19,264 nt of DNA from CBFIJI01 sp965662885 (GCA_965662885.1 CBFIJI010000032.1:1-19264), one strand, 5' to 3'; positions 8,469 to 16,260 are shown, counted from the first letter of the stretch. Numbers and translations: made by a program. Notes: a model not told the origin generated them from the sequence alone.

Positions 8469-8469
8469 T

Positions 8470-9009
8470 ATGGCCATAAAGTTATACACCATATCGGTTT
8501 ATTCCGAAAATAATATTGGTTTGCTGAATCGTATTTCTGCGATCTTTTTAAAACGGCACATCAACTTTGAAAGTTTTTCAACTTCACAATCAGAAATTAA
8601 AGATGTATTTCGTTTTGTGATTGTGGTTCGTGTTGAACCCGATCGAATTCCTAAAATTGTTCAACAAATTGAAAAACAGGTCGATGTAATCAAAGCCTAT
8701 TATCACAGTGACGAAGAAACCATTTTTTCTGAATCAGCTTTATATAAAGTGAAATCAAGTGCTTTATTTGAGGAACGTCATATCCAAAACATCATTAAAG
8801 AAAGTCACGCAAACATAGTAACGGTTTCTCCTGATTTTTTTGTCATTGAAAAAACAGGGTTTCGTACCGAAACTGAAAAATTATACAATGACTTAAAGCC
8901 ATATGGTTTACTTCAATTTGTTCGATCTGGACGAATTTCTGTAACCAAAGCCCCCATGGGGATATCTGAAATATTAAATACTTTTGAAGCTAACAACAAC
9001 AAACAATAA
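8470..9009 (+). CDS. ilvH: Acetolactate synthase small (regulatory) subunit
   Basis: This ACT-domain partner activates the large subunit and confers feedback inhibition by valine. The 179-residue product has an N-terminal ACT domain (about 4-80) followed by the small-subunit C-terminal domain (about 85-165). Comparison with E. coli IlvH places N14, G17 and N32 (in SENNIGLLNRI and HINFES) at the valine-contacting positions N11, G14 and N29, so valine sensitivity is predicted. This alignment was made by eye. The gene lies one base after ilvB and 3 nt before ilvC. It could equally be called ilvN, since the two symbols are used interchangeably outside enterobacteria. Confidence 0.93.
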   Translation: MAIKLYTISVYSENNIGLLNRISAIFLKRHINFESFSTSQSEIKDVFRFVIVVRVEPDRIPKIVQQIEKQVDVIKAYYHSDEETIFSESALYKVKSSALFEERHIQNIIKESHANIVTVSPDFFVIEKTGFRTETEKLYNDLKPYGLLQFVRSGRISVTKAPMGISEILNTFEANNNKQ

Positions 9010-9012
9010 AAC

Positions 9013-10488
9013 ATGACGAATTATTTTAATCAACTATCACTAAGAGAGCAACTCCACCAATTGTCGCAGTGTCGGTTTATGGATCAATCAGAATTTGAAG
9101 ATGGCATTAGTGCCTTGGAAGGTAAAAAGATTGTAATCGTAGGTTGTGGTGCTCAAGGACTGAATCAAGGGTTAAATATGAGAGATTCAGGTCTTGACAT
9201 TTCTTATGCCTTACGTAAAGGTGCTATTGAGCAAAAAAGAGCCTCTTACTTAAATGCTACAGAAAATAATTTTACTGTTGATACTTACGAAGCCTTAATT
9301 CCATCGGCAGATATGGTAATTAATTTAACACCAGATAAAAATCATACCTCAGTAGTTTCTGCCGTGATGCCACTTATGAAAGAAGGGGCTACACTTTCTT
9401 ATTCCCATGGTTTTAATGTAGTGGAAGAAGGAATGCAAATTAGAAAAGACCTAACGGTGATTATGGTGGCGCCAAAATGTCCTGGATCTGAAGTTAGAGA
9501 AGAATACAAAAGAGGGTTTGGTGTTCCAACACTTATTGCTGTTCATCCTGAAAATGACGCTCAGGGACTCGGTTTTGAACAAGCAAAGGCTTATGCTTTT
9601 GCCACAGGAGGTCACCGTGCAGGTGTGTTAGAATCTTCTTTTGTTGCAGAGGTAAAATCTGATTTAATGGGAGAGCAGACAATCCTTTGTGGGGTGTTGC
9701 AGACAGGTTCCATTCTATGTTTTGACAAAATGGTTGAAAAAGGAATAGATGCTGGCTATGCTTCAAAATTAATACAGTACGGTTGGGAAACCATTACCGA
9801 GGCTCTTAAACATGGAGGGATAACCAATATGATGGATCGTTTATCCAATCCAGCCAAGATTAAGGCTTTTGAACTCTCAGAGCAATTAAAAGAAATTTTA
9901 ACACCTCTATTTGAAAAGCACATGGATGATATTATGTCCGGTCATTTTTCAAAAACCATGATGGAAGATTGGGCGAATGATGACAAAAATTTATTGACTT
10001 GGCGGGCTGCTACGGGTGAGACTGCCTTTGAAAAAACAGCTAACACTGACCAAGAAATTTCAGAACAAGAGTTTTTTGACCATGGCATTTTAATGGTTGC
10101 GTTTGTTCGTGCAGGAGTGGAATTAGCTTTTGATACCATGGTAGCTGCTGGAATCAAAGAAGAATCAGCCTACTATGAATCGCTACATGAAACACCCTTA
10201 ATAGCCAATACCATAGCCCGTAAAAAATTATTTGAAATGAATCGAATTATTTCAGATACTGCGGAGTATGGATGTTATTTATTTGATCATGCTGCCAAAC
10301 CTTTATTGACCGATTTTATGAAATCTATAGATACTGATGTTATTGGTAGTGCTTTTAATGCCGAGCACGATGGTGGAGTAGACAACAAACAATTGATAGC
10401 TGTTAATGAAATTATTCGCTTTCATCCTGTTGAAATGATTGGTTATGAGCTTCGTGCTTCCATGACCGCAATGCAAAAAATTGTTTAA
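9013..10488 (+). CDS. ilvC: Ketol-acid reductoisomerase, class II (long form)
   Basis: This converts 2-acetolactate or 2-aceto-2-hydroxybutyrate to the 2,3-dihydroxy acid using NADPH and Mg. The 491-residue length matches E. coli IlvC and is far longer than the roughly 330-residue class I form. The Rossmann motif GCGAQG is at 44-49. R68, K75, R76 and S78 occupy the same numbers as the NADPH-phosphate contacts in E. coli, so NADPH preference is expected; position 110 is Asn where E. coli has Gln. Highly conserved stretches include LTPDKNH, APKCPGSEVREEYKRGFG and SDLMGEQTILCG. Two C-terminal knotted domains fill the remainder. The neighbouring ilvA ATG follows its stop directly with no gap. Confidence 0.97.
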   Translation: MTNYFNQLSLREQLHQLSQCRFMDQSEFEDGISALEGKKIVIVGCGAQGLNQGLNMRDSGLDISYALRKGAIEQKRASYLNATENNFTVDTYEALIPSADMVINLTPDKNHTSVVSAVMPLMKEGATLSYSHGFNVVEEGMQIRKDLTVIMVAPKCPGSEVREEYKRGFGVPTLIAVHPENDAQGLGFEQAKAYAFATGGHRAGVLESSFVAEVKSDLMGEQTILCGVLQTGSILCFDKMVEKGIDAGYASKLIQYGWETITEALKHGGITNMMDRLSNPAKIKAFELSEQLKEILTPLFEKHMDDIMSGHFSKTMMEDWANDDKNLLTWRAATGETAFEKTANTDQEISEQEFFDHGILMVAFVRAGVELAFDTMVAAGIKEESAYYESLHETPLIANTIARKKLFEMNRIISDTAEYGCYLFDHAAKPLLTDFMKSIDTDVIGSAFNAEHDGGVDNKQLIAVNEIIRFHPVEMIGYELRASMTAMQKIV

Positions 10489-11739
10489 ATGAAAGAGTTA
10501 CCTTCTATAGAAGGTGTTCATCAAGCTGTATCTTTATTGGATGGCATTGCACTAAAGACAGCATTTCAAAAAAACACACGACTTTCCGACCAGCTTCAAG
10601 CTGATGTTTATGTAAAACGAGAGGACTTACAATTGGTTCGTTCGTTTAAGATTCGAGGGGCTTACAATAAAATTTGTTCTTTGTCTGAGAATGAAAGAAA
10701 CCAAGGTATTGTTTGTGCTAGTGCAGGGAATCATGCTCAGGGCTTTGCTTATGCGTGTAAATCACTTCAAATTAAGGGTAAAGTTTTTATGCCTGCCCCA
10801 ACCCCTAAACAAAAAGTTGCGCAAGTAAAAATGTTTGGTGGAGGATATGTTGAAATCCTTCTTACTGGCGATACTTATGATGACTCCCAGCATACTGCCT
10901 TATCCTTTTGTGCTGAAAATAATATGACCTTTATTCATCCTTTTGATGATCCAAAAGTCATTGAAGGACAAGCAACAATTGCTGTTGAAATGATTGAACA
11001 AGCACAAAAACCGCTTGATTATGTTTTTGTCCCTATTGGAGGAGGGGGCTTAATTTCAGGGATTATTACTGTATTTAAACACTTATCCCCAAAAACACAA
11101 ATCATTGGAGTAGAGCCAAGTGGTGCAGCTTCCATGCAGGCAGCCTTGGAGCATGGGGATAGAGTTGTATTGGATCAAATTGATCGCTTTGTTGATGGCG
11201 CTGCTGTTAAATGTGTAGGTGCCATCCCCTTTAGGGTGTGTAATGCGCACTTAAAAAAAGTGATCACCGTCCCGGAGGGTAAGATTTGTCAATCCATTTT
11301 GGCGTTATATAATAAAGAAGGCATAGTGGCTGAACCGGCTGGTGCACTTCCCCTTGCGGGATTAGAAATTTGCAATATTGACTTAAAGAACAAACAAGTT
11401 GGTGTGATTCTTTGTGGTGGGAATAATGATATTACCCGGACTGCCGAAATCAAAGAACGCGCATTATTTTATGCACAATTAAAACACTACTTTGTTATCC
11501 GTTTTCCACAACGTCCAGGTGCGCTTAAAGAATTTGTTAATGATATTTTAGGACCAGATGACGACATCACGTTTTTCGAGTTTAACAAAAAAAGTATTCG
11601 TGAAAAAGCTCCAGCTGTCGTTGGAATTGAACTTAAAAATGCTGCTGATCTTAAGCCCCTAATCGCGCGGATGAAGCAATTTAAGTTTTACGGTGACTAT
11701 ATAAATGATAAACCTGATTTATTTCAATTTTTGATATAA
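10489..11739 (+). CDS. ilvA: Threonine ammonia-lyase (threonine deaminase), one ACT-like domain
   Basis: This PLP enzyme deaminates threonine to 2-oxobutyrate, the precursor that commits carbon to isoleucine. Residues 1 to about 320 form the fold type II catalytic domain: Schiff-base Lys K54 in SFKIRGAYNK, SAGNHAQGFAYA, and the phosphate-binding loop PIGGGGLISG. Residues from about 325 (HYFVIRFPQRPGALKEF) form a single C-terminal ACT-like regulatory domain. The 416-residue length thus resembles the short B. subtilis type rather than the E. coli enzyme with its longer regulatory domain. Location at the end of the ilv operon and the regulatory domain support the biosynthetic role over a catabolic one. 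A hairpin with a T-run follows its stop codon. Confidence 0.95.
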   Translation: MKELPSIEGVHQAVSLLDGIALKTAFQKNTRLSDQLQADVYVKREDLQLVRSFKIRGAYNKICSLSENERNQGIVCASAGNHAQGFAYACKSLQIKGKVFMPAPTPKQKVAQVKMFGGGYVEILLTGDTYDDSQHTALSFCAENNMTFIHPFDDPKVIEGQATIAVEMIEQAQKPLDYVFVPIGGGGLISGIITVFKHLSPKTQIIGVEPSGAASMQAALEHGDRVVLDQIDRFVDGAAVKCVGAIPFRVCNAHLKKVITVPEGKICQSILALYNKEGIVAEPAGALPLAGLEICNIDLKNKQVGVILCGGNNDITRTAEIKERALFYAQLKHYFVIRFPQRPGALKEFVNDILGPDDDITFFEFNKKSIREKAPAVVGIELKNAADLKPLIARMKQFKFYGDYINDKPDLFQFLI

Positions 11740-11764
11740 ACGAGTATTTACAAAAATTTAATAA

Positions 11765-11795
11765 AAAATTATACCACTGCGAGTAGTATATTTTT
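11765..11795 (+). terminator. Candidate intrinsic terminator of the ilv operon
   Basis: TATAC at 11770-11774 pairs with GTATA at 11786-11790, and ACT at 11776-11778 pairs with AGT at 11782-11784 around a GCG loop, with one C/A mismatch between. Outer A and T runs extend the stem after one T/T mismatch, and the T-run at 11791-11795 follows it. It lies 25-55 bp after ilvA. The stem is low in GC, so strength is uncertain. Confidence 0.5.
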
Positions 11796-11851
11796 GAAAG
11801 CTGCTTTTTTGGAGAGTAGAATTTAAGTTGTACAGTTAATGAACTTAATTT

Positions 11852-11912
11852 TTATAAATTATTGTTTAACAAAATAAGATCATTCTTTTATAAATCACAT
11901 ATTTTGTTTAAC
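11852..11912 (+). repeat. Two-part direct repeat upstream of gapN
   Basis: TTATAAAT followed by GTTTAAC occurs twice, at 11852-11859 with 11864-11870, and at 11888-11895 with 11906-11912. The spacing between the parts differs (4 and 10 nt), and the copies lie about 90-150 bp before the gapN ATG. Near the second copy is TAACTTTA (11909-11916), one base off the TAnnTTTG -7 box. These could be regulator sites or part of the promoter, but the DNA is very AT-rich and chance is a real alternative. Confidence 0.25.
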
Positions 11913-12000
11913 TTTACAAAAAATAAACTTAACAAAAATCCAATCAATATCATCATCGAAGTAATTCTTTTTGACTCCCTCCATTTTTAAACTTTTCAAT

Positions 12001-13599
12001 ATGAATACAACCAATCAACCAATTCCTGAGGAATTTAAAATTACTCCTTTTCATTGTGACCAATATTTGGTGAATGGAAAGTTGCATACATGGAATGGTA
12101 AAACAACTGAAGTTTATTCTACAATCCACACAGCGGATAAAAATGGAGCGTCTGGGCCAACCCTTTTAGGCTCAATTCCAGATATGGAAACAGCGCCTGC
12201 TTTGGAAGCCCTAGAAGCTGCAAACACTGCTTTTGATCGTGGACAAGGACTCTGGCCTACTATGAAAGTTGGAGAACGCTTAGCCTGTTTAGAAAAGTTT
12301 GTCTCAAAAATGAAATCGCATAGAGAAGTGGTAGTCAAATTGTTGATGTGGGAAATATGTAAAAATAAAAATGATGCCTACAAAGAATTTGATCGTACGG
12401 TCGATTACATCATTGACACTATAGACGCTTATAAAAAATTAGATCGAAGTGCAGCACGTTTTGAAAAAGATGGAGGAATTCATGCACACATTCGACGCGG
12501 TCCATTGGGAGTTGTTTTATGCCTTGGCCCTTACAATTACCCATTGAACGAAACTTTTTGTTTATTGATTCCTGCAATCATCATGGGGAATACTGCAATT
12601 TTTAAACCGGCAAAACACGGTGTCTTATTGATTGCTCCTTTATTAGAAGCTTTTCAAGAAAGTTTCCCTCCGGGAGTGGTTAATATATTGTTTGGTCGAG
12701 GACGTAAAATTGCGACTCCTATCATGCGTACTGGTGTTATAGACGTTTTGGCGTTAATCGGTCATAGTAATTCTGCAGTTGCGCTTCAAGATGAGCATCC
12801 AAATAAAAATCGCTTACGATTGGTGTTAGGACTCGAAGCAAAAAATCCAGCCATTATTCTTCCAGATGCTGATTTGGATAATACGATTAAAGAATGTATT
12901 TCGGGTACCCTTTCTTACAATGGTCAACGTTGTACAGCTTTAAAAGTACTGTATGTTCATGAATCTATTGTAGACGAATTCAATCGTAAATTTGCTGAAG
13001 CTGTTGATGCTTTGACTTTTGGTAATCCTTGGGATGATGGAGCATTTTTAACTCCTCTACCAGAGCCTAATAAGCCTGCATACATTCAAGATTTAATCGC
13101 AGATGCCAAATCTCATGGGGCTGTTGTGATGAACAAAAAAGGGGGAGAGTTATCTCATAATTATTCATATCCCGCCGTATTGTATCCTGTCAATGAAAAG
13201 ATGAAGGTGTATCATGAAGAACAATTTGGACCCGTAGTCCCGGTAATTGCTTATAAAGATATTAATGAGCCCTTAAATGCTATGGCAGCATCCGAATATG
13301 GACAACAGGTCAGTTTATTTGGAAGAGACATTCGAAAGTTGGGTCCACTCATCGATACTTTAGCTAACTTGGTATGTCGCGTAAACTTGAATTCTGCATG
13401 TCAGCGTGGTCCAGATGTGTATCCTTTTACTGGTCGTAAGAATTCTGCTGTGGGAACTTTGAGTGTATATGACGCACTACGTTCGTTCTCCATAAGAACA
13501 TTTGTTGCTTCTAAGGATACTCCTTATAATAATGAAATTTTGGAAGCTCTTTTGAATTCGAAAGAATCTAATTTTGTTTCAACCGACTATTTACTTTAA
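12001..13599 (+). CDS. gapN: GapN-like NADP-dependent glyceraldehyde-3-phosphate dehydrogenase (ALDH family)
   Basis: This is predicted to oxidise glyceraldehyde 3-phosphate directly to 3-phosphoglycerate, making NADPH and bypassing the ATP-yielding glycolytic step. The product is 532 residues from the ATG at 12001; an in-frame TTG at 11971 would add MTPSIFKLFN and is less likely. GapN-like features are PYNYPLNE with N179, YNGQRCTALK with catalytic C311, EEQFGPVVP (406-414) and the C-terminal QRGPDVYPF (468-476), which matches the substrate-binding QRGPD segment of known GapN. Oddly, the usual LELGGK general-base motif reads LGLEAK (276-281), putting Glu two residues later with Gly in its place. 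The gene stands alone, with about 260 bp of AT-rich upstream DNA. Substrate assignment rests on resemblance only. Confidence 0.8.
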   Translation: MNTTNQPIPEEFKITPFHCDQYLVNGKLHTWNGKTTEVYSTIHTADKNGASGPTLLGSIPDMETAPALEALEAANTAFDRGQGLWPTMKVGERLACLEKFVSKMKSHREVVVKLLMWEICKNKNDAYKEFDRTVDYIIDTIDAYKKLDRSAARFEKDGGIHAHIRRGPLGVVLCLGPYNYPLNETFCLLIPAIIMGNTAIFKPAKHGVLLIAPLLEAFQESFPPGVVNILFGRGRKIATPIMRTGVIDVLALIGHSNSAVALQDEHPNKNRLRLVLGLEAKNPAIILPDADLDNTIKECISGTLSYNGQRCTALKVLYVHESIVDEFNRKFAEAVDALTFGNPWDDGAFLTPLPEPNKPAYIQDLIADAKSHGAVVMNKKGGELSHNYSYPAVLYPVNEKMKVYHEEQFGPVVPVIAYKDINEPLNAMAASEYGQQVSLFGRDIRKLGPLIDTLANLVCRVNLNSACQRGPDVYPFTGRKNSAVGTLSVYDALRSFSIRTFVASKDTPYNNEILEALLNSKESNFVSTDYLL

Positions 13600-13624
13600 C
13601 CGATAACGAGTAGGTATTTTTTAT

Positions 13625-13636
13625 TGTTTTAAAACA
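13625..13636. repeat. 12-bp perfect palindrome between convergent gapN and monooxygenase genes
   Basis: TGTTTTAAAACA is self-complementary and lies in the 58-bp gap between the stop codons of gapN (plus) and the FAD monooxygenase gene (minus). It is preceded by a T-run and followed by AT-rich DNA. It may contribute to termination from both sides, but without a loop of its own it is not a standard hairpin. Confidence 0.25.
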
Positions 13637-13657
13637 GCAATATAATATAGTGGATAA

Positions 13658-14731
13658 CTACTTAACCAAAGGTAATATGTAATTTTTACTATCACCATCC
13701 GTACTGAGGAATTGCTTTTTTAAAGACTGCGCAATTTTAATTTTTTTGCTGTGTTTTTCCTTTCTTATTGCTTCGTACTCATTTAAAACATCCTCTAGTT
13801 TTCCTTCGCTTTGAAGAGCTTCTGTAAGCTCTATTGCAGAATTAATCCCTGAGGAAACACCAGAACTTGTAAGTGAGATTGTTCCATGTGCAGCATCTCC
13901 AATCAAACAAATATTATCCTTATGATAAGTCTCGGGGAGTTGTAACTCTTTATTAATCCATTCGAAAGCATTATTAAAGTCAGACTGCAGGACAATTTCT
14001 TTTACCACAGCTGGAAATTCTTTAAGTAGTTCCGAAATAAAGGTTTTTAAATTTTCTTTATAACGCTTGTATAAGGGAGCAAACTGTGTACTGTCGTATT
14101 GACAAAACCAGACATGATCGTCGTTGGTCAATGGGATAAAGCCAAAAGCAATACCTGAACTTAAGGCTTGATATTTTTTAAAAGTATCCACTTTCGAATT
14201 TTTGGGGAAGCCTTTAATAATACAAACCACTTCATTAATTTGATTGGGATAGAAAGAAGCTTTACAAACTGATTCGCGAACAGTAGAGTTTATACCATCT
14301 GACCCTATAAATAGGTCACCATATTCCTTAGAACCGTCTTTAAAAACAGCTGCAGTAGCTTTACTGTCTCGATATTCAAAATGAGAAAAAATGGAGGATT
14401 CCTTAAATTCTTCAGCTGTTAATTGCGCGATCAGAAAGGTAATCAAATCAACCCTTTTGAGCGAAGACCAACCCGCCAACGCTACTTCCATTTGAAGCTC
14501 TCCACCTGGATTTAATAATTGAAATTGATCGATATTTTGACTTTCAATATGGAGCCCTTTTGTATTGATGGAGCGAATAAAATCAAGCGTTTCCGAATGA
14601 ATAAGAAAAGCCAATCCCGGTCTTGATTTTAAGGCATATTTTTCTTTAACCACAACGGTATGCCCATTGTTCTTAAGGGTAATCGCTGAGATTAAACCGG
14701 CTATTCCTCCGCCAATGATTACTATTTTCAA
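13658..14731 (-). CDS. FAD-dependent monooxygenase (group A aromatic hydroxylase-like)
   Basis: The 357-residue product begins directly with the Rossmann FAD motif IIGGGIAG (5-12). It also has the DG motif GSDGINSTVRE (143-153), which binds FAD and NAD(P)H in this family, and the GD motif LIGDAAHG (276-283). The GD motif is followed by TISLTSSGVSSGINSAIE, where relatives often have a PxxGQGxN-type loop, so the substrate and flavin pocket may differ. These enzymes hydroxylate aromatic or otherwise activated substrates using NAD(P)H and oxygen; the substrate here is unknown. The start appears to be TTG at 14731, because the Rossmann motif begins at residue 5 and the stop of the upstream aminotransferase overlaps it (TTGA). 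A shared substrate or pathway with that aminotransferase is likely. Confidence 0.85.
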   Translation of the reverse strand: MKIVIIGGGIAGLISAITLKNNGHTVVVKEKYALKSRPGLAFLIHSETLDFIRSINTKGLHIESQNIDQFQLLNPGGELQMEVALAGWSSLKRVDLITFLIAQLTAEEFKESSIFSHFEYRDSKATAAVFKDGSKEYGDLFIGSDGINSTVRESVCKASFYPNQINEVVCIIKGFPKNSKVDTFKKYQALSSGIAFGFIPLTNDDHVWFCQYDSTQFAPLYKRYKENLKTFISELLKEFPAVVKEIVLQSDFNNAFEWINKELQLPETYHKDNICLIGDAAHGTISLTSSGVSSGINSAIELTEALQSEGKLEDVLNEYEAIRKEKHSKKIKIAQSLKKQFLSTDGDSKNYILPLVK

Positions 14732-15897
14732 TTGAAGTAATTTTTAATTCTCTTAATACTTTCTTTTAGCACTGCCTCTGATGTCGAAAAACAAATTCGT
14801 ATATACCCTTCGGCTTCTTTGCCAAACCATTTCTCTAGTCCTGGAACCACTGCAACTTTTGCTTGATGGTATAAAATTTCATAGACTTCTTGGCTTGATT
14901 TATTTGTTCCTTTGATATTGATAAATGCGACATAACACCCTTGGGGAGCAATACAGCTAAACCCTGGAATACTATTCATTTCATTAACCAAAAGATCTCT
15001 CATTTTGTGTGTATGTGCAACAAAATCGTTTACCCAATAGTCACATTGCTCTAATGCAGCAATTGCTCCAATTTGGGAAAGTACGTTTGCTCCGTGTACC
15101 GTAAATTTATGCAGGGAACATGATAAAAGTTTTTCGTAGTCCTCCTTATTATGAGCTATTACAAGTCCAATACGAAGCCCTGCCATTCCATACGATTTAC
15201 TAAAACCAGTAACCGTGATGGTCTGTTTTTTTATGGCTTCATTTATAGAAGCAATACTGACAAATTCTGAAGGGGGATAAACGATATCACTCCAAATTTC
15301 ATCAGAAAGTACGGTAAGATTGTTTTGAACAGCTATTGAGCCTAAAATACTTAATTCTTTTTTAGTAAAAACTTTTCCAGTTGGATTTAGCGGGTTGCAA
15401 AGGCAAATTAATTTTGTTCTATCCGTGATTAATTGTTCGAGTCCCTCAAAGTCAATTTCCTTTTCTCCAGGGGGGATGGCATAGGAAATAGCTTTTGCAT
15501 CAACTTGTTCGATGGAATATTTAAATAAAAAATCAACAGGATCAAAAATGATGGCTTCATCTCCAGGATTCAGGATGGTTTTACAGATTAAATAAATACC
15601 AAACGCTGCGCTGTCCACGGGCAGAACAAAGTCTGGATCGACAACTACATTCCTTTTAGTTTGAAAAAAACGGGAAGCACTTTTCTTTAGTTCAGGCAAA
15701 CCTTCTGCAGGACCATAAGAAAAATAAGCTTCTTTGCTGTAGTCAATTATTGCTTGTGCAATTTCAGGAGCACTCTGAAAGTCAGGATCGGCAGCGGTTA
15801 ATGGAATAACGTCTTCTGGTAATTCAGCCCATCTTAAATTGTAAGCTCTTTTACGAAGCACCTCGATATTTATATTTTTGGAATCAAACCCCCTCAA
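14728..15897 (-). CDS. PLP-dependent aminotransferase, class I/II (fold type I)
   Basis: The 389-residue product has the full fold type I signature: YGPAEGLPELK (61-71), NPLNPTGKVF (168-177), LSDEIWSDIVYP with PLP-ring D199, the Schiff-base Lys K234 in GFSKSYGMAGLRIG with R242 after it, and the substrate-carboxylate Arg R367 in GYIRICFS. The AADPDF and SDEIxSD elements recall the MalY/PatB branch (C-S lyases), so a lyase activity cannot be excluded; a general aminotransferase is the safer call. The frame has no ATG near its beginning. An in-frame TAA lies 9 nt before the TTG at 15897, which is therefore the only reasonable start and gives a normal N-terminus. It is the first gene of a two-gene unit with the FAD monooxygenase. 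Confidence 0.87.
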   Translation of the reverse strand: MRGFDSKNINIEVLRKRAYNLRWAELPEDVIPLTAADPDFQSAPEIAQAIIDYSKEAYFSYGPAEGLPELKKSASRFFQTKRNVVVDPDFVLPVDSAAFGIYLICKTILNPGDEAIIFDPVDFLFKYSIEQVDAKAISYAIPPGEKEIDFEGLEQLITDRTKLICLCNPLNPTGKVFTKKELSILGSIAVQNNLTVLSDEIWSDIVYPPSEFVSIASINEAIKKQTITVTGFSKSYGMAGLRIGLVIAHNKEDYEKLLSCSLHKFTVHGANVLSQIGAIAALEQCDYWVNDFVAHTHKMRDLLVNEMNSIPGFSCIAPQGCYVAFINIKGTNKSSQEVYEILYHQAKVAVVPGLEKWFGKEAEGYIRICFSTSEAVLKESIKRIKNYFN

Positions 15898-15966
15898 AAC
15901 GTCATTTTATATACGCCCATAAAACGCTCTCTTAATAAAAACATTTTTATAGTATTGCGTAAAATC

Positions 15967-15986
15967 TTCAAATTTATTCAAATTTA
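15967..15986 (-). promoter_or_regulatory. Tandem 10-bp repeat containing two -7-like boxes before the aminotransferase gene
   Basis: TTCAAATTTA occurs twice head to tail, at 15967-15976 and 15977-15986. Read on the minus strand, each copy contains TAAATTTG, an exact match to the Bacteroidota -7 consensus TAnnTTTG. Transcription from either would give a leader of about 60-75 nt before the TTG start at 15897. No matching -33 TTTG was found. The one-helical-turn spacing also suits a regulator site. Confidence 0.4.
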
Positions 15987-16128
15987 GTTAAAAGTCTTTT
16001 AATTGTTAGTCTAGTTACTTAATTAGTTTTTCTTTGCAAGTAAATAAAATAGCAGTTACCAAGATAAAATGCCAATTACAAAAAATATAAATATTTAAAT
16101 CGAAACATTTTTCTCTGTTTTTTTAAGA

Positions 16129-16248
16129 TTAAATAACCCTCAATTCATTTAAAATTTTAATGGCATAGCTTCCAAGCACAAAAGCACTTGTTTCATATAA
16201 TTTATAGAGCGACACATCATCAATATAAACCAAAGAGGAAGAATAATT
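16129..16248 (-). pseudogene. Possible 3' remnant of an unidentified gene
   Basis: Just downstream of the amidohydrolase stop, a 39-codon open frame runs between an in-frame TAA (16249-16251) and a TAA at 16129-16131. Its middle reads SSLVYIDDVSLYKLYETS and its end AIKILNELRVI, which has a protein-like composition. IDDVSLY resembles a beta-strand ending seen in carbohydrate-binding modules, but that is a weak resemblance. No ATG begins it. A second short frame (MMCRSINYM...) overlaps it, so either could be chance. Confidence 0.2.
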
Positions 16249-16260
16249 TTAAGAGACAAA

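Larger units (their letters stand above)
15898..16260. other. AT-rich intergenic region between the amidohydrolase and aminotransferase genes
   Basis: No complete gene is visible in these 363 bases. The part nearest the aminotransferase holds its probable promoter, with two TAAATTTG boxes on the minus strand. An imperfect inverted repeat, CTAGTTA and TAATTAG with one G-T wobble, lies at 16011-16026. The part nearest the amidohydrolase stop holds a short minus-strand open frame that may be a gene remnant. No RNA gene was recognised. Confidence 0.6.

Noticed and set aside
11971..12000. Upstream in-frame TTG extending the GapN-like protein
   Set aside because: An ATG at 12001 begins a normal N-terminus, and the extension has no family support.
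16011..16026. Inverted repeat CTAGTTA/TAATTAG followed by a T-run, considered as a plus-strand terminator
   Set aside because: No plus-strand gene ends nearby, the loop would be only 2 nt, and the surrounding DNA is very AT-rich. It is kept only as a note in the intergenic entry.
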